DNA from: Ectothiorhodospira haloalkaliphila ATCC 51935 | GTDB lineage: Bacteria; Pseudomonadota; Gammaproteobacteria; Ectothiorhodospirales; Ectothiorhodospiraceae | NCBI RefSeq assembly: GCF_000633935.1 | Contig: NZ_KK214998.1 | Location: 1,749,776-1,813,775, forward strand | Direction of reading: 5' to 3' | Length of the DNA: 64,000 nucleotides | Part shown: one piece after another, positions 9,401 through 17,576 of the stretch | Layout of the letters: each line of letters starts with the position of its first letter | Numbering within the stretch: the first letter of the stretch is position 1 | Program-made: the position numbers and the translations under genes | The notes under the pieces: generated by a model | Seen by the model: only the letters and a program-made list of their open reading frames with translations | What the model was told of the DNA's origin: nothing | Databases searched by the model: none

Positions 9401-10345
9401 TTTGGGGTGATGCTTGCGCAGGGCCTCAGCGGCCTCGCGGATCTCCCGCTCCCCGGGCAGGAATACAAGGATGTCGCCACGGCCCTCGGCGGCCAGTTCG
9501 TCCACGGCCTGCAGCAGGGCATCGTTGAGATCCCGATCGGTATCGGCATCATCGTCCCCCGTCACCGGGCGATAGCGGACCTCCACCGGGTAGGTGCGCC
9601 CGGGCACGGTGTAGATGGGGGCATTGTCGAAATGCCCCGCGATCAGCTCCGGCGCCAGGGTGGCGGAGGTGATGATCAGCTTCAGATCAGGTCGACGGGG
9701 CAGGAGGCGCTTGAGATAGCCCAGCAGGAAGTCGATGTTGAGGCTGCGCTCATGGGCCTCGTCGATGATCAGGGTGTCGTAGGCGGTGAGGTCCGGGTCG
9801 GAGCGCAGTTCCGCCAGCAGGATGCCGTCGGTCATGAGCTTGATGTGGCTTCGCGGACCCACGTGGTCGGAAAAACGCACCTTGAAGCCGACGGTCTCGC
9901 CAACACGGCCATGCAGTTCCTCGGCGATGCGGTTGGCCACCGAGCGTGCGGCGATGCGTCGTGGCTGGGTGTGGCCGATGAGGCCATCCACGCCCCGGCC
10001 CAGGGACAGGCAGATCTTGGGGAGCTGGGTGGTCTTGCCCGAGCCGGTCTCGCCGCAGATCACCACCACCTGGTGTTGAGTGATGAGTTTGGCGATCTCA
10101 TCACGGTGGGCGCTGACGGGCAGATCTTCGGGGAAATCGGGCTTGGGCAGCGCGGTCAGGCGCTGTTCACGAGCCTGTGTGGAGGCCTGGATGCGTTGCT
10201 CAAGCCGAGTCTGCAGACGATCGGCGGGTTTGCCGGCGTTCAGGCGGCGACGCAGGCGGTCCACATCCTTGGCCAGGGTAGGGCGGTCGGGGGCCAGGCA
10301 ATGGGGCAGGCGGGATAGCAGGGTGTCGGGGGAGGGGGTGGACAT
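6467..10345 (-). CDS. hrpA: ATP-dependent RNA helicase HrpA
   Basis: This is a DEAH-box helicase of 1292 residues, the full length for the family (E. coli about 1300). Walker A is GETGSGKT near residues 98-105, the DEAH box is LIIDEAHER near 192-200, motif III is SAT, and motif VI is QRAGRCGR. Helicase C-terminal, HA2, OB-fold and the long HrpA-specific DUF3418 region follow. HrpA acts on mRNA and has been tied to stalled-ribosome processing. It is monocistronic; a CCCCTCTCCCC-type repeat lies just upstream. Confidence 0.96.
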   Translation of the reverse strand: MSTPSPDTLLSRLPHCLAPDRPTLAKDVDRLRRRLNAGKPADRLQTRLEQRIQASTQAREQRLTALPKPDFPEDLPVSAHRDEIAKLITQHQVVVICGETGSGKTTQLPKICLSLGRGVDGLIGHTQPRRIAARSVANRIAEELHGRVGETVGFKVRFSDHVGPRSHIKLMTDGILLAELRSDPDLTAYDTLIIDEAHERSLNIDFLLGYLKRLLPRRPDLKLIITSATLAPELIAGHFDNAPIYTVPGRTYPVEVRYRPVTGDDDADTDRDLNDALLQAVDELAAEGRGDILVFLPGEREIREAAEALRKHHPKHTEILPLYARLSAAEQNKVFAPHTGRRVVLATNVAETALTVPGIRYVIDSGLARVARYAWRSRVQRLSLEPISQASANQRAGRCGRLGPGICVRLYAEEDFALRPEYTDPEILRSNLASVILQMAHLNLGDPEQFPFVEPPDTRLIRDGFKLLETLQAVDGAHRITDVGRQLARLPVDPMLGAMLLAGAREQALAEVNLIVSLLAIQDPRERPADKRQAADEAHARYREPGSDFLSYLNLWKAWREQSRHLSQSKLRAWCREEFISFLRMREWQDLHGQLRQHLNELGLKENQEPAEPAAIHRALLTGLVNQIGVKTERGDYLGARNRRFHIHPGSGLFKGSPGWVMAAEIAETTRVYARECAAIRPDWLETVAGHLLKHHYFDPHFEPRRGTVGAYDRITLHGLIINPKRKVNYGRVAPEDARQVFIREGLVAGRLRSRAEALVHNRDLIQEIEDLEARGRRRDLLADEQVLYDFYDSRLPAKVHDAASFERWRKQAEREDPSILHLDRDTLLQRDAPGLDADQFPDSLHTSGLRLPLSYHFDPGHEADGVTLTVPLAALNALDPDVGDWLVPGLLEEKVTALIKSLPKAIRRHFVPAPEFAKAALGRMGEPRGPLIPAISRALREITGTDIPLDEWHPDRLEPHLILRYRVVDAQGQELTAGRDLEGLKAELSGHAQESFEEHRPEGFEREGITQWDFGPLEESVEFEQHGATLKGYPALEDRGDSVARVIIDSPVRARATHRAGLRRLFMLGVRDQVKYLYRHLPDIQRLCLQYNAVDRCEVLKDDLVFAAVERVFMAEPWPRDAEAFEARLEAGRSELVGQCNELCEQLGTILEAYQGIRSRLKGALPLSWIEAAGDVRDQLDHLIYPHFLLETPPQWLARYPQYLAGIERRLERLDQAPDKDRRARVDIEPLWEDCKARLQAGVHPEREAELQRYRWRIEELRLSLFAQEIRTVEKVSVKRLEEDRKALDRA

Positions 10346-10369
10346 GGCGCCTATTTTGCCTTGGGCCGG

Positions 10370-10408
10370 CCCTCACCCCAACCCCTCTCCCCGAGGGGGA
10401 GAGGGGCT
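10370..10408. repeat. Dispersed CCCCTCTCCCC-type palindromic repeat, copy 1
   Basis: CCCTCACCCCAACCCCTCTC is followed by a short loop and GGGGGAGAGGGGCT, forming a C/G-rich hairpin. The same sequence, in either orientation, recurs at 34891, 40233 and 40289. It sits between the hrpA start and the end of the SPOR-domain gene, both on the minus strand. Confidence 0.7.
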
Positions 10409-10419
10409 CAGGAGGGGCT

Positions 10420-10995
10420 TCAACCGGATCCGGGCTTTCTCATCATCATCGTCTGGATCTGATTGTCATGCAGACGATCGCGGATGCGGTTCAGTTGATC
10501 CAGGTCGCTGAAGGGCCCCACCTGCACCCGGTGCCAGGTGTCGTTGTTCACTTCCACCTGACGGATGCTGGCTTCCACCCCCAGCATGGCCAGGCTGGCG
10601 CGCATGCGGTCAGCGTCCTGGGAACCCCGGAACGATCCTGCCTGCAGGATGTACTCGCCGGGCTCCTCCACCCGCGACGGCGGTGGCGGCTGGCCGCCTG
10701 GGGCCGACGGCGGGTCCACGCGGGGTTCGGGGACCACCACCTCCAGTTCCGGCAGCAGGGTGTAGAACTCGAACCGGTGCCGTGATTCCGTTTGCGGCGC
10801 CGCTGGTGGTGCCTGCTCCACGCGGGCCTGGGGGGGCACGTCGTCGGAAGAGCGCTGTGTTTCCAGATAGATCAGCAGAGCAGCAAACAGGCCGATGCTC
10901 AGGCCTGCCACACCCCACACCCAACCGGGCAGGGGCGTACTCTCCTGCGGTGGGGGCTTGCGTCGGCTGGCCTGACGTCGGGTGGTGCGGGCCAT
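10420..10995 (-). CDS. SPOR-domain cell-division protein (FtsN-like)
   Basis: This 191-residue inner-membrane protein has a basic N-terminus (RTTRRQASRRKPP), one transmembrane helix (about residues 24-44), a Pro-rich periplasmic linker, and a C-terminal SPOR domain beginning near GEYILQAGSFRGSQDA. SPOR domains bind denuded peptidoglycan at the division septum. FYTLLPELEVVVPE before the linker is typical of FtsN-like proteins encoded next to argS. Its ATG overlaps the argS stop (TAATG), so the two are translationally coupled. Confidence 0.88.
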   Translation of the reverse strand: MARTTRRQASRRKPPPQESTPLPGWVWGVAGLSIGLFAALLIYLETQRSSDDVPPQARVEQAPPAAPQTESRHRFEFYTLLPELEVVVPEPRVDPPSAPGGQPPPPSRVEEPGEYILQAGSFRGSQDADRMRASLAMLGVEASIRQVEVNNDTWHRVQVGPFSDLDQLNRIRDRLHDNQIQTMMMRKPGSG

Positions 10996-12755
10996 TACAT
11001 CTCCTCGGGTGCGGACACGCCCAGCAACCTGAGCCCGTTTGCGAGCACCTGGCGCACAGCCAGGATCAGGTTCAGACGGGCATCCCGCAGATCTGCATCA
11101 TCCACCAGGAACTGGTGGGCGTTGTAGTAGGTATGAAAGTCATTGGCCAGATCCCGCAGGTAGTTGGCCACCTGATGGGGTTCCTCCGCCAGGGCGGCTG
11201 CTTCCACCAGTTCGGGATAATGGGCCAGGCCGCCGAGCAGGGCAGCCTCATGGTCTTCGGTCAGGCGCGCCAGATGCGCCTGGCCGTTGGCCGGATCATG
11301 GCTCAGACCCTTGGCCTGCATCTGTCGCAGCACGCTGCACACCCGGGCATGGGCATACTGGATGTAGTATACCGGGTTGTCGGCAGATTCCGACTTGGCC
11401 AGGTCCAGATCGAAGTCCAGGTGCTGCTCGCAGCGGCGCATCACGTAGAAGAATCGCGCTGCATCCTTGCCCACCTCGTCGCGCAGTTCCCGCAGGGTGA
11501 CGAAGCTGCCCGAGCGCGTGGACATCTGCACCCGCTCCCCGCTGCGGTACAAAATCGCGAACTGCACCAGCAGCACGTCCAGACGGGCATCGTCCTGACC
11601 CAGGGCCTGCAGGGCGGCTTTTACCCGGGGCACGTAGCCATGATGGTCGGCGCCCCAGACATCGATCACCCGGTCATAACCCCGCTCGAACTTCTCCATG
11701 TGATAGGCGATGTCCGAGGCGAAGTAAGTGGTCTGCCCGTTGTCCCGCTGTACCACACGGTCCTTCTCGTCGCCGTACTCGGTGGAGCGGAACCACAGGG
11801 CACCGTCCTTCTCGTAGATCTGACCGTTGTTGCGCAGGGTTTCCAGGGCGCGGTTCACCGACCCCTTCTCGGTGAGCGAGCGCTCCGAGTACCAGGTGTC
11901 GTAGTGGACGCCGAACTCGCCCAGGTCCTCTCGGATGTCGTCCAGAATGCTGTTCAGGCCCAGCTCGAAGACGTAGCGATAGCGGTTCTCGCCCAGGGCC
12001 TCCTGGGCGCGGGCGACCATGGCGTCGATGAAGATTTCCTTGTCGCCGCCATCGGGTTCGTCGGCGGGCAGGTCGTTCATCAGCACTTCGGCACTGATGG
12101 CGTAGTCGTTGCCGTGTTCCTGGAACAGGGTGTCGGCGATGTCGCGCACATAGTCACCCCGGTAGCCGTTGGCCGGGAAGTGGAATTCCACCCCGCAGCG
12201 TTCCAGATAGCGCAGCCAGACGCTGGTGGCCAGGATGTCCATCTGCCGACCGGCATCATTCACGTAGTATTCCCGATGCACGTCAAAGCCAACGGTCTCC
12301 AGCAGGTCAGCCACCGCGGCACCGTAGGCGGCTCCGCGGCCATGGCCCACATGCAGGGGTCCGGTGGGGTTGGCGGAGACAAATTCCACCTGCACCCGTT
12401 TGCCTTCCCCCAGATGGCTTCGACCGTAGGCCTCGCCGGAGTCCAGCACCTGGGTGATCACTGCCAGGCGGGCCGTCTCGCTGATGAACAGGTTGATGAA
12501 GCCGGGACCGGCAATCTCCACCTTGTCCACCAATGGGGATTCGGGCAGATGATCGATGAGGGTCTGGGCCACGTCCCGGGGCTTGGAGCCCATGGGCTTG
12601 GCCAGTTGCATGGCCAGGTTGGTGGCGAAATCACCATGGGCCTTGTCTCGCGTGCGGGTCAGCTGCACCTCCACATGGTGCCCCTCATTGAGGGCGCCGG
12701 TTTGCTTGAGGGCTTGCAGGGACTGCTCGAGAAGGGCCTGGAGTTGAGGTTTCAA
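10995..12755 (-). CDS. argS: Arginine--tRNA ligase
   Basis: This class I aminoacyl-tRNA synthetase of 586 residues charges tRNA-Arg. The N-terminal Add1 domain is followed by the HIGH-equivalent HVGH in [15 protein letters not shown] (near residue 130). As in many ArgRS, no canonical KMSKS is present; the equivalent loop reads [11 protein letters not shown]. The C-terminal anticodon-binding helical domain ends [10 protein letters not shown]. It is the first gene of the argS-ftsN-like pair. Confidence 0.97.
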   Translation of the reverse strand: MKPQLQALLEQSLQALKQTGALNEGHHVEVQLTRTRDKAHGDFATNLAMQLAKPMGSKPRDVAQTLIDHLPESPLVDKVEIAGPGFINLFISETARLAVITQVLDSGEAYGRSHLGEGKRVQVEFVSANPTGPLHVGHGRGAAYGAAVADLLETVGFDVHREYYVNDAGRQMDILATSVWLRYLERCGVEFHFPANGYRGDYVRDIADTLFQEHGNDYAISAEVLMNDLPADEPDGGDKEIFIDAMVARAQEALGENRYRYVFELGLNSILDDIREDLGEFGVHYDTWYSERSLTEKGSVNRALETLRNNGQIYEKDGALWFRSTEYGDEKDRVVQRDNGQTTYFASDIAYHMEKFERGYDRVIDVWGADHHGYVPRVKAALQALGQDDARLDVLLVQFAILYRSGERVQMSTRSGSFVTLRELRDEVGKDAARFFYVMRRCEQHLDFDLDLAKSESADNPVYYIQYAHARVCSVLRQMQAKGLSHDPANGQAHLARLTEDHEAALLGGLAHYPELVEAAALAEEPHQVANYLRDLANDFHTYYNAHQFLVDDADLRDARLNLILAVRQVLANGLRLLGVSAPEEM

Positions 12756-12862
12756 GGTTCTGGGTATCCGAGATTGGGGCGGAGGGCCTGATTGGCTGGC
12801 CAGATTTTACCGGGGTTGGTGGGGTGGGTGAATACCCGGGGGGGCGCTCCGGCGGAATGGAC

Positions 12863-12891
12863 TTACCGTGTGGATGATCCGCTGATAGACT
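12863..12891 (+). promoter_or_regulatory. Putative promoter of the phd/vapC module
   Basis: TTACCG (12863-12868) and TAGACT (12886-12891) are spaced by 17 bp, about 30 nt before the antitoxin start, and a GGAGG ribosome site precedes the ATG. The 14-mer GATAGACTGACCAT (12884-12897) is identical to the -10 region of the first AAA/PD-(D/E)XK gene at 55732. The -35 match is weak. Confidence 0.4.
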
Positions 12892-12920
12892 GACCATGAG
12901 GTCATTCTCTCGGAGGCATC

Positions 12921-13151
12921 ATGCAGAGTTTACCTGTTGTTGAGGCAAAGGCACGATTTTCCGCCCTGCTGGCCGCCGTGGAGGCCGGCGAAGAGGTGGT
13001 CATCACCCGTCGGGGCAAGGTGATTGCACGTTTGGTCCCGGAGCGGCATCGCAGTGCGGCAGACGTGTTCCGTGCCATCCCCTGCGGTGATGATATGGAT
13101 CTGCGTGCCCCGGACGATCGGCCGCCCGAACCCGTGCCGGACTGGAACTGA
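12921..13151 (+). CDS. Phd/YefM-family antitoxin
   Basis: This 76-residue antitoxin has the Phd signature: LPVVEAKARFSALLAAVEAGEEVVIT, then RRGKVIARLVPE. The N-terminal half is the DNA-binding fold that normally represses its own operon. The acidic, Pro-rich C-terminus (DLRAPDDRPPEPVPDWN) is the part expected to wrap the toxin. It lies 3 nt before the PIN-domain toxin. Confidence 0.88.
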   Translation: MQSLPVVEAKARFSALLAAVEAGEEVVITRRGKVIARLVPERHRSAADVFRAIPCGDDMDLRAPDDRPPEPVPDWN

Positions 13152-13154
13152 TCC

Positions 13155-13559
13155 ATGCGCTATTTGCTGGATACCAATGTCTGTATCGCTGCCCTCAAGC
13201 ATGAGTCCCGTGTTCTGGAAAGGCTCGAGGCATTGGCCCCGGAAGATCTCATTCTCTCACCGGTTGTCCTGGGAGAATTGGAAGTGGGTGTTCAGAAAAG
13301 CCAGTGGCCCGAGCGTAATCGGCAGCGTCTGGATGCATTATGCAAGGGACTGCCCTTGGTGCCGCTGGATGGGGCCGTGGCCATGGCCTACGGGGGGATC
13401 CGCTCGCAACTTGAAAGGGCGGGGCGGGCGATCGGTGCCAACGACCTCTGGATTGCTGCACAGGCCATGGCGCTCGATGCGGTGATGGTGACCGATAATA
13501 TGCGTGAGTTCCAGCGTGTGGAGGGGTTGCAGGTGGAAAACTGGCTGCGTGGCCCCTGA
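13155..13559 (+). CDS. vapC: VapC-type PIN-domain ribonuclease toxin
   Basis: This 134-residue PIN-domain protein has the acidic active-site residues in place: Asp in MRYLLDTNVCI, Glu in LGELEVGV, Asp in GANDLWIAAQA and Asp in MVTDNMREF. VapC toxins cleave tRNA or rRNA when not bound by the antitoxin. The gene directly follows a Phd-family antitoxin. The stop is 13 nt from the convergent priA stop. Confidence 0.9.
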   Translation: MRYLLDTNVCIAALKHESRVLERLEALAPEDLILSPVVLGELEVGVQKSQWPERNRQRLDALCKGLPLVPLDGAVAMAYGGIRSQLERAGRAIGANDLWIAAQAMALDAVMVTDNMREFQRVEGLQVENWLRGP

Positions 13560-13572
13560 GTCCCGTCGGGCC

Positions 13573-15783
13573 CTAACTCAGATCCACCGGATCCACATCG
13601 ATGGACCAGCGGACCTGGCGGGCGCCGGGCAGTCGGGGGAGGCCGGGCAGCCAGGGGGCCAGGGCCTGTTGCAGGTCCTGGCGGCGGGTGGCGTGCAGCA
13701 GCAGGTGGGCCCGGTAGCGGCCGGCGCGGCGTTCCATGGGGGCGGGGGCCGGGCCCCAGGGGTGGATGCCGGGGGGCGACAGGGCCTGAAGATGATCACG
13801 CGCCTTTTCCAGAAAGGCCATGGGCGCCTGGGCATCGGCCGCTTCCGCCCGCAGCAGGGCCAGGGAGGCATAGGGGGGCAGGATCGCCTCGCGCCGCTCC
13901 GCCAGGGCCGTGCGGGCAAAGGCACCGTAGCCGCCGCCCAAGAGACTGGCCAGCAAGGGGTGCTCCGGCTGATGGGTCTGGATCAGCACCTCGCCGGCCC
14001 GCAGGGCCCGCCCCGACCTCCCCGCCACCTGGATGATCGTCTGCGCCAGACGCTCCACCGCCCGAAAATCCACGCTGAACAATCCCTGATCCGCATCCAG
14101 GATGGCCGCCAGGGTCACGTTGGGGAAATCATGCCCCTTGGCCAGCATCTGCGTGCCCACCAGAATGCGATAACGCCCCTCGCGCACCCCCGCCAGGGCG
14201 GATTCCAGCGATCCCTTGCGGCGGGTGCTGTCCCTGTCGATGCGAATGGCCGGATAGTGGGGGAAATGCTTGTGCAGGGCCTGTTCGATGCGCTCCGTGC
14301 CCTGGCCCCGGGGCGCCAGCGGGCTGCCGCAGGAGGGGCAGCGGGCCGGCAGTCCGGTTTCGTGGCCACAATGGTGACAGCGCAGCAGTCGGGCGCCAGC
14401 ATGCCAGGTCATGCGGGCGTCGCAGCGGTGACAATCGGCCACCCAGCCACAGTCATGGCAGATCAGCGCAGGTGCGAATCCACGGCGATTGAGAAACAGC
14501 AGCACCTGGCCATCGGCCTCCAGGTGTCGCTGCATGGCATCCAGCAGACTCACCGACAGGCCCTCATCCATGAACTGATGGCGCACATCCAGCACCTTGA
14601 GCCGGGGCGCCACCGCGCCCCCGGCCCGGGCGGGAAGTTCGATCCGCTGGTACTGGCCCCGCTCCACGTTGCCCAGGCTCTCCAGCGAGGGGGTGGCCGA
14701 GCCCAGCACCACCGGCACCGTCTCCCGGTGTCCACGCATCACGGCCAGATCCCGGGCGTGATAGCGAAAGCCCTCCTGCTGCTTGAGGGAGGCATCGTGT
14801 TCCTCATCCACGATGATCAGCCCCGGCCGCGCCCAGGGCACGAACACCGCCGAGCGGGTGCCGATGATCACCCCCGCCTCGCCGCCGCGGGCCGAGAGCC
14901 AGGCGCAGTGACGTTCGCCCTCATTCAGGCTGGAATGCAGCACGGCGATGGGGGTGGCCAGACGTTGGCGAAAGCGCTCCAGCAGTTGAGGGGTGAGGGC
15001 GATCTCGGGCACCAGCACCAGGGTTTGCAGGCCGCGTTCCAGCACCTGCTCGATGGCATGCAGATACACCTCGGTCTTGCCGCTGCCGGTCACCCCCTCC
15101 AGCAGATGACACGTATAGCCCCCAAGGCTTTCCGTGATACTCGAGACGGCGGCCTGCTGGGCCGCATTGAGTGCCGGTGCGTCCGGGCGTTCATCCCGGG
15201 GCGGTTCCAGACAGGGCCGGTGATGTCGCTCCACCAGTCCCTTGTCGATCAGGCCCTTGAGGGCCGCGCGCGGATCCGTGTCCTGATCCTCGCGCAACTG
15301 CTCCAGGGTGAGTCCTTCAGGATGGGTCTGCAGGCGATGCAGCACCGACGCCTGGCGGGGGGCGCGGGTGAGGCTGTCGTGGGCGATGGTCCGGCCGGAC
15401 TCAGTGACATGATAGCGTTCGATGCCTCGGGCGATGGGCGGCTTGCCCTGGCGCAGGGTCTGGGGCAGGGCGGCACTGATCACCTCGCCGAGGGGATGGT
15501 GATAATAGTCGGCAGACCAGCGCAGCAGGTTCAGCAGTGGGGCGTCCAGCAGCGGTGTCTCGTCGAGCACGGCCTCGATGCGTTTGAGCCGGGCATCCGG
15601 CAGCGCCGAGCCTTGCCCATGCCCCACCACCAGCCCGACGATCCGGCGTCGCCCGAAGGGCACCCGCACCCGCCCGCCCACCGGGGGGAGCGGGCCCTGG
15701 GCAGGGGGCAGGTAGTCGAAATGCCCATGCAGTGGCGTGGGCACGGCGACCTGAACAATGGCGGGCGGGGATGAACTCGGCAT
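13573..15783 (-). CDS. priA: Primosomal replication restart helicase PriA
   Basis: PriA reloads the replisome at stalled forks. From the ATG at 15783 the protein is 736 residues (MPSSSPPAIVQVAVPTPL); an upstream in-frame ATG at 15867 would add 28 unrelated residues over the pnt terminator. Seen: an N-terminal 3'-DNA-end-binding domain, Walker A GVTGSGKTEVYL, a DEEH box (IIVDEEHDASLKQQEG), and a zinc-binding insertion with paired CxxC (CHDCGWVADCHRC and LRCHHCG...CPSCG). The C-terminal helicase motif QVAGRSGRA is also present. Confidence 0.96.
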   Translation of the reverse strand: MPSSSPPAIVQVAVPTPLHGHFDYLPPAQGPLPPVGGRVRVPFGRRRIVGLVVGHGQGSALPDARLKRIEAVLDETPLLDAPLLNLLRWSADYYHHPLGEVISAALPQTLRQGKPPIARGIERYHVTESGRTIAHDSLTRAPRQASVLHRLQTHPEGLTLEQLREDQDTDPRAALKGLIDKGLVERHHRPCLEPPRDERPDAPALNAAQQAAVSSITESLGGYTCHLLEGVTGSGKTEVYLHAIEQVLERGLQTLVLVPEIALTPQLLERFRQRLATPIAVLHSSLNEGERHCAWLSARGGEAGVIIGTRSAVFVPWARPGLIIVDEEHDASLKQQEGFRYHARDLAVMRGHRETVPVVLGSATPSLESLGNVERGQYQRIELPARAGGAVAPRLKVLDVRHQFMDEGLSVSLLDAMQRHLEADGQVLLFLNRRGFAPALICHDCGWVADCHRCDARMTWHAGARLLRCHHCGHETGLPARCPSCGSPLAPRGQGTERIEQALHKHFPHYPAIRIDRDSTRRKGSLESALAGVREGRYRILVGTQMLAKGHDFPNVTLAAILDADQGLFSVDFRAVERLAQTIIQVAGRSGRALRAGEVLIQTHQPEHPLLASLLGGGYGAFARTALAERREAILPPYASLALLRAEAADAQAPMAFLEKARDHLQALSPPGIHPWGPAPAPMERRAGRYRAHLLLHATRRQDLQQALAPWLPGLPRLPGARQVRWSIDVDPVDLS

Positions 15784-15847
15784 GCACCTGATGACCGAAG
15801 ACCGTGACTCAAGGCCGGGGACTGGCACCCTACCGCCCCTTGCGCGC

Positions 15848-15877
15848 AAAAAAAAGCCCGGGCACAAGGCCCGGGCT
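15848..15877 (-). terminator. Rho-independent terminator of the pnt operon
   Basis: On the minus strand, AGCCCGGGC and GCCCGGGCT form a perfect 9-bp stem with a 5-nt loop, followed by eight T residues. It lies about 25 nt after the pntB stop. Confidence 0.92.
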
Positions 15878-15902
15878 CTTCAAGCAGGCAACCCCGAGAG
15901 GG

Positions 15903-17285
15903 TCAGCCCATTTCCTTGATGCTGGCGATGAGTTCGCCGGCCACCTTCTGGCCGTCGCCGTACAGCATGCGGGTGTTGTCGGCGTAGAACAGATGGTTCT
16001 CCACGCCGGAGAAACCCGCCCCCTTGCCGCGCTTGATGACGATGACGTTGTGCGCCTCGTCGGCATTGAGGATGGGCATGCCGTAGATCGGGCTCTCCGG
16101 GTTGGAGCGGGCGACGGGGTTGACCACGTCGTTGGCGCCGATCACCACGGCCACATCGGCCGTCTTGAACTCGTTATTGATCTCATCCAGGTCGTAGATG
16201 ATGTCGTAGGGCACACCGGCCTCGGCCAGCAGCACGTTCATGTGACCGGGCATGCGACCCGCCACCGGGTGGATGGCGAACTTCACCTGCACGTCACGCT
16301 CCTGCAGCAGCTGGGTGAGTTCCCAGATCTTGTGCTGCGCCTGGGCCACGGCCATGCCGTAACCGGGAACGATGATCACCTTGTTGGCAAAGGCCATCAT
16401 CACGCCAGCATCGGAGGCCTCGATCTCCTTCATGCTGCCGCTGACTTCTTCCTGCTCGCCGCTCGGCGTCTCGCCGAAGGAGGAGAACAGCACGTTGGTC
16501 AGGGGCCGGTTCATGGCCTTGGCCATCAGCTGGGTGAGCAGCGTACCGGCGGCACCCACCACGATACCGGCGATCATCAGCGCGGCATTGTCCAGCACCA
16601 GACCCTTGAGGCCCACGGCCAGGCCGGTGAGCGCGTTGTACAGGGAGATGACCACCGGCATGTCGGCACCGCCGATGGGGATGGTCATCAACACGCCGAA
16701 GGCCAGGGCCAGCAGTACGAACAGGAACAGCAGGGTGCCATTCACCTCCGCGCCACTGAAGCCGATGATGATGCCCAGCAGCACGGTGGCGCCCAGTACA
16801 CCCAGGTTGATCTTCTGCTGCATGTCAAAGCGCAGCGACTTCTTGATCAGGCCCTGCAGCTTGCCATAGGCGATGAGGGAGCCGGAGAAGGCCACGGAGC
16901 CGATGATCACACCCGCCACTGCAATGAACTGAATGGTCCAGTTCATGGTGTAGGAGCCCATCAGGGCCACGATACCGATACCGGCTGCGGCACCGCCGCC
17001 CATGCCGTTATACAGGGCGATCATCTGGGGCATGTCGGTCATGGGCACGCGCTTGCCCGTGTACCAGGCCAGGCCGCCGCCGATGCCGATGCCGGCGATG
17101 ATCAGCAGATAGTTCACGAAGCCGATGACTTCGGGGTGCAGGAAGGTCACGACGGTGGCGATGACCATGCCCCAGCCGGCCCAGATGATGCCGCGACGGG
17201 CGGTCACCGGCGAAGCCATCTGCTTCAGGCCGATGATGAACAGGACCGCCGCCGCAAAGTAGGCGAGATTGACGATGAAACTCAT
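15903..17285 (-). CDS. pntB: NAD(P) transhydrogenase subunit beta
   Basis: PntB is the proton-translocating, NADP(H)-binding subunit of membrane transhydrogenase (460 residues; E. coli 462). About nine hydrophobic segments occupy residues 1-260. The soluble domain III follows, with VIIVPGYGMAVAQAQH for NADP binding and HPVAGRMPGHMNVLLAEA, then GANDVVNPVAR and IYGMPILNADEA. It starts immediately after pntAB and is the last gene before a strong terminator. Confidence 0.97.
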   Translation of the reverse strand: MSFIVNLAYFAAAVLFIIGLKQMASPVTARRGIIWAGWGMVIATVVTFLHPEVIGFVNYLLIIAGIGIGGGLAWYTGKRVPMTDMPQMIALYNGMGGGAAAGIGIVALMGSYTMNWTIQFIAVAGVIIGSVAFSGSLIAYGKLQGLIKKSLRFDMQQKINLGVLGATVLLGIIIGFSGAEVNGTLLFLFVLLALAFGVLMTIPIGGADMPVVISLYNALTGLAVGLKGLVLDNAALMIAGIVVGAAGTLLTQLMAKAMNRPLTNVLFSSFGETPSGEQEEVSGSMKEIEASDAGVMMAFANKVIIVPGYGMAVAQAQHKIWELTQLLQERDVQVKFAIHPVAGRMPGHMNVLLAEAGVPYDIIYDLDEINNEFKTADVAVVIGANDVVNPVARSNPESPIYGMPILNADEAHNVIVIKRGKGAGFSGVENHLFYADNTRMLYGDGQKVAGELIASIKEMG

Positions 17286-17576
17286 TTATTTGGCCCCCTT
17301 GCTGGACTTGAACATCTCAAGCATGCGCTCGGTGACCACATAGCCGCCCACGGCATTGCCGGCGGCCAGGATCACGGCCACGAAGCCGATCAGTTGCTGC
17401 AAACCGGTTTCCGCCTGGCCCAGGGCCACCATGGTGCCCACCAGCACGATGCCGTGGACAAAGTTGGAGCCGGACATCAATGGCGTGTGCAGGATCACCG
17501 GCACCTTGGAAATGACCTCGTAGCCGGTGAAGGCGGCGAGCATGAAGATATAGAGTGCAACGAAACCCTCGATCAT
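17286..17576 (-). CDS. pntAB: NAD(P) transhydrogenase subunit alpha, membrane part
   Basis: This 96-residue protein has three to four hydrophobic helices (GFVALYIFMLAAFTGYEVI; PLMSGSNFVHGIVLVG; LIGFVAVILAAGNAVGG). It corresponds to the C-terminal membrane domain that E. coli fuses to PntA. The separate gene is the arrangement known from Rhodospirillum and many other bacteria. It overlaps pntAA by 4 nt and abuts pntB. Confidence 0.95.
   Translation of the reverse strand: MIEGFVALYIFMLAAFTGYEVISKVPVILHTPLMSGSNFVHGIVLVGTMVALGQAETGLQQLIGFVAVILAAGNAVGGYVVTERMLEMFKSSKGAK

Noticed and set aside
10683..12791. 702-codon plus-strand open frame across argS and the SPOR gene
   Set aside because: Antisense shadow of argS caused by high G+C; composition is His/Gln/Gly-rich without any family motif, while the minus strand carries clear ArgRS motifs.
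13504..15774. 756-codon plus-strand open frame across priA
   Set aside because: Antisense shadow of priA; no recognisable domain.
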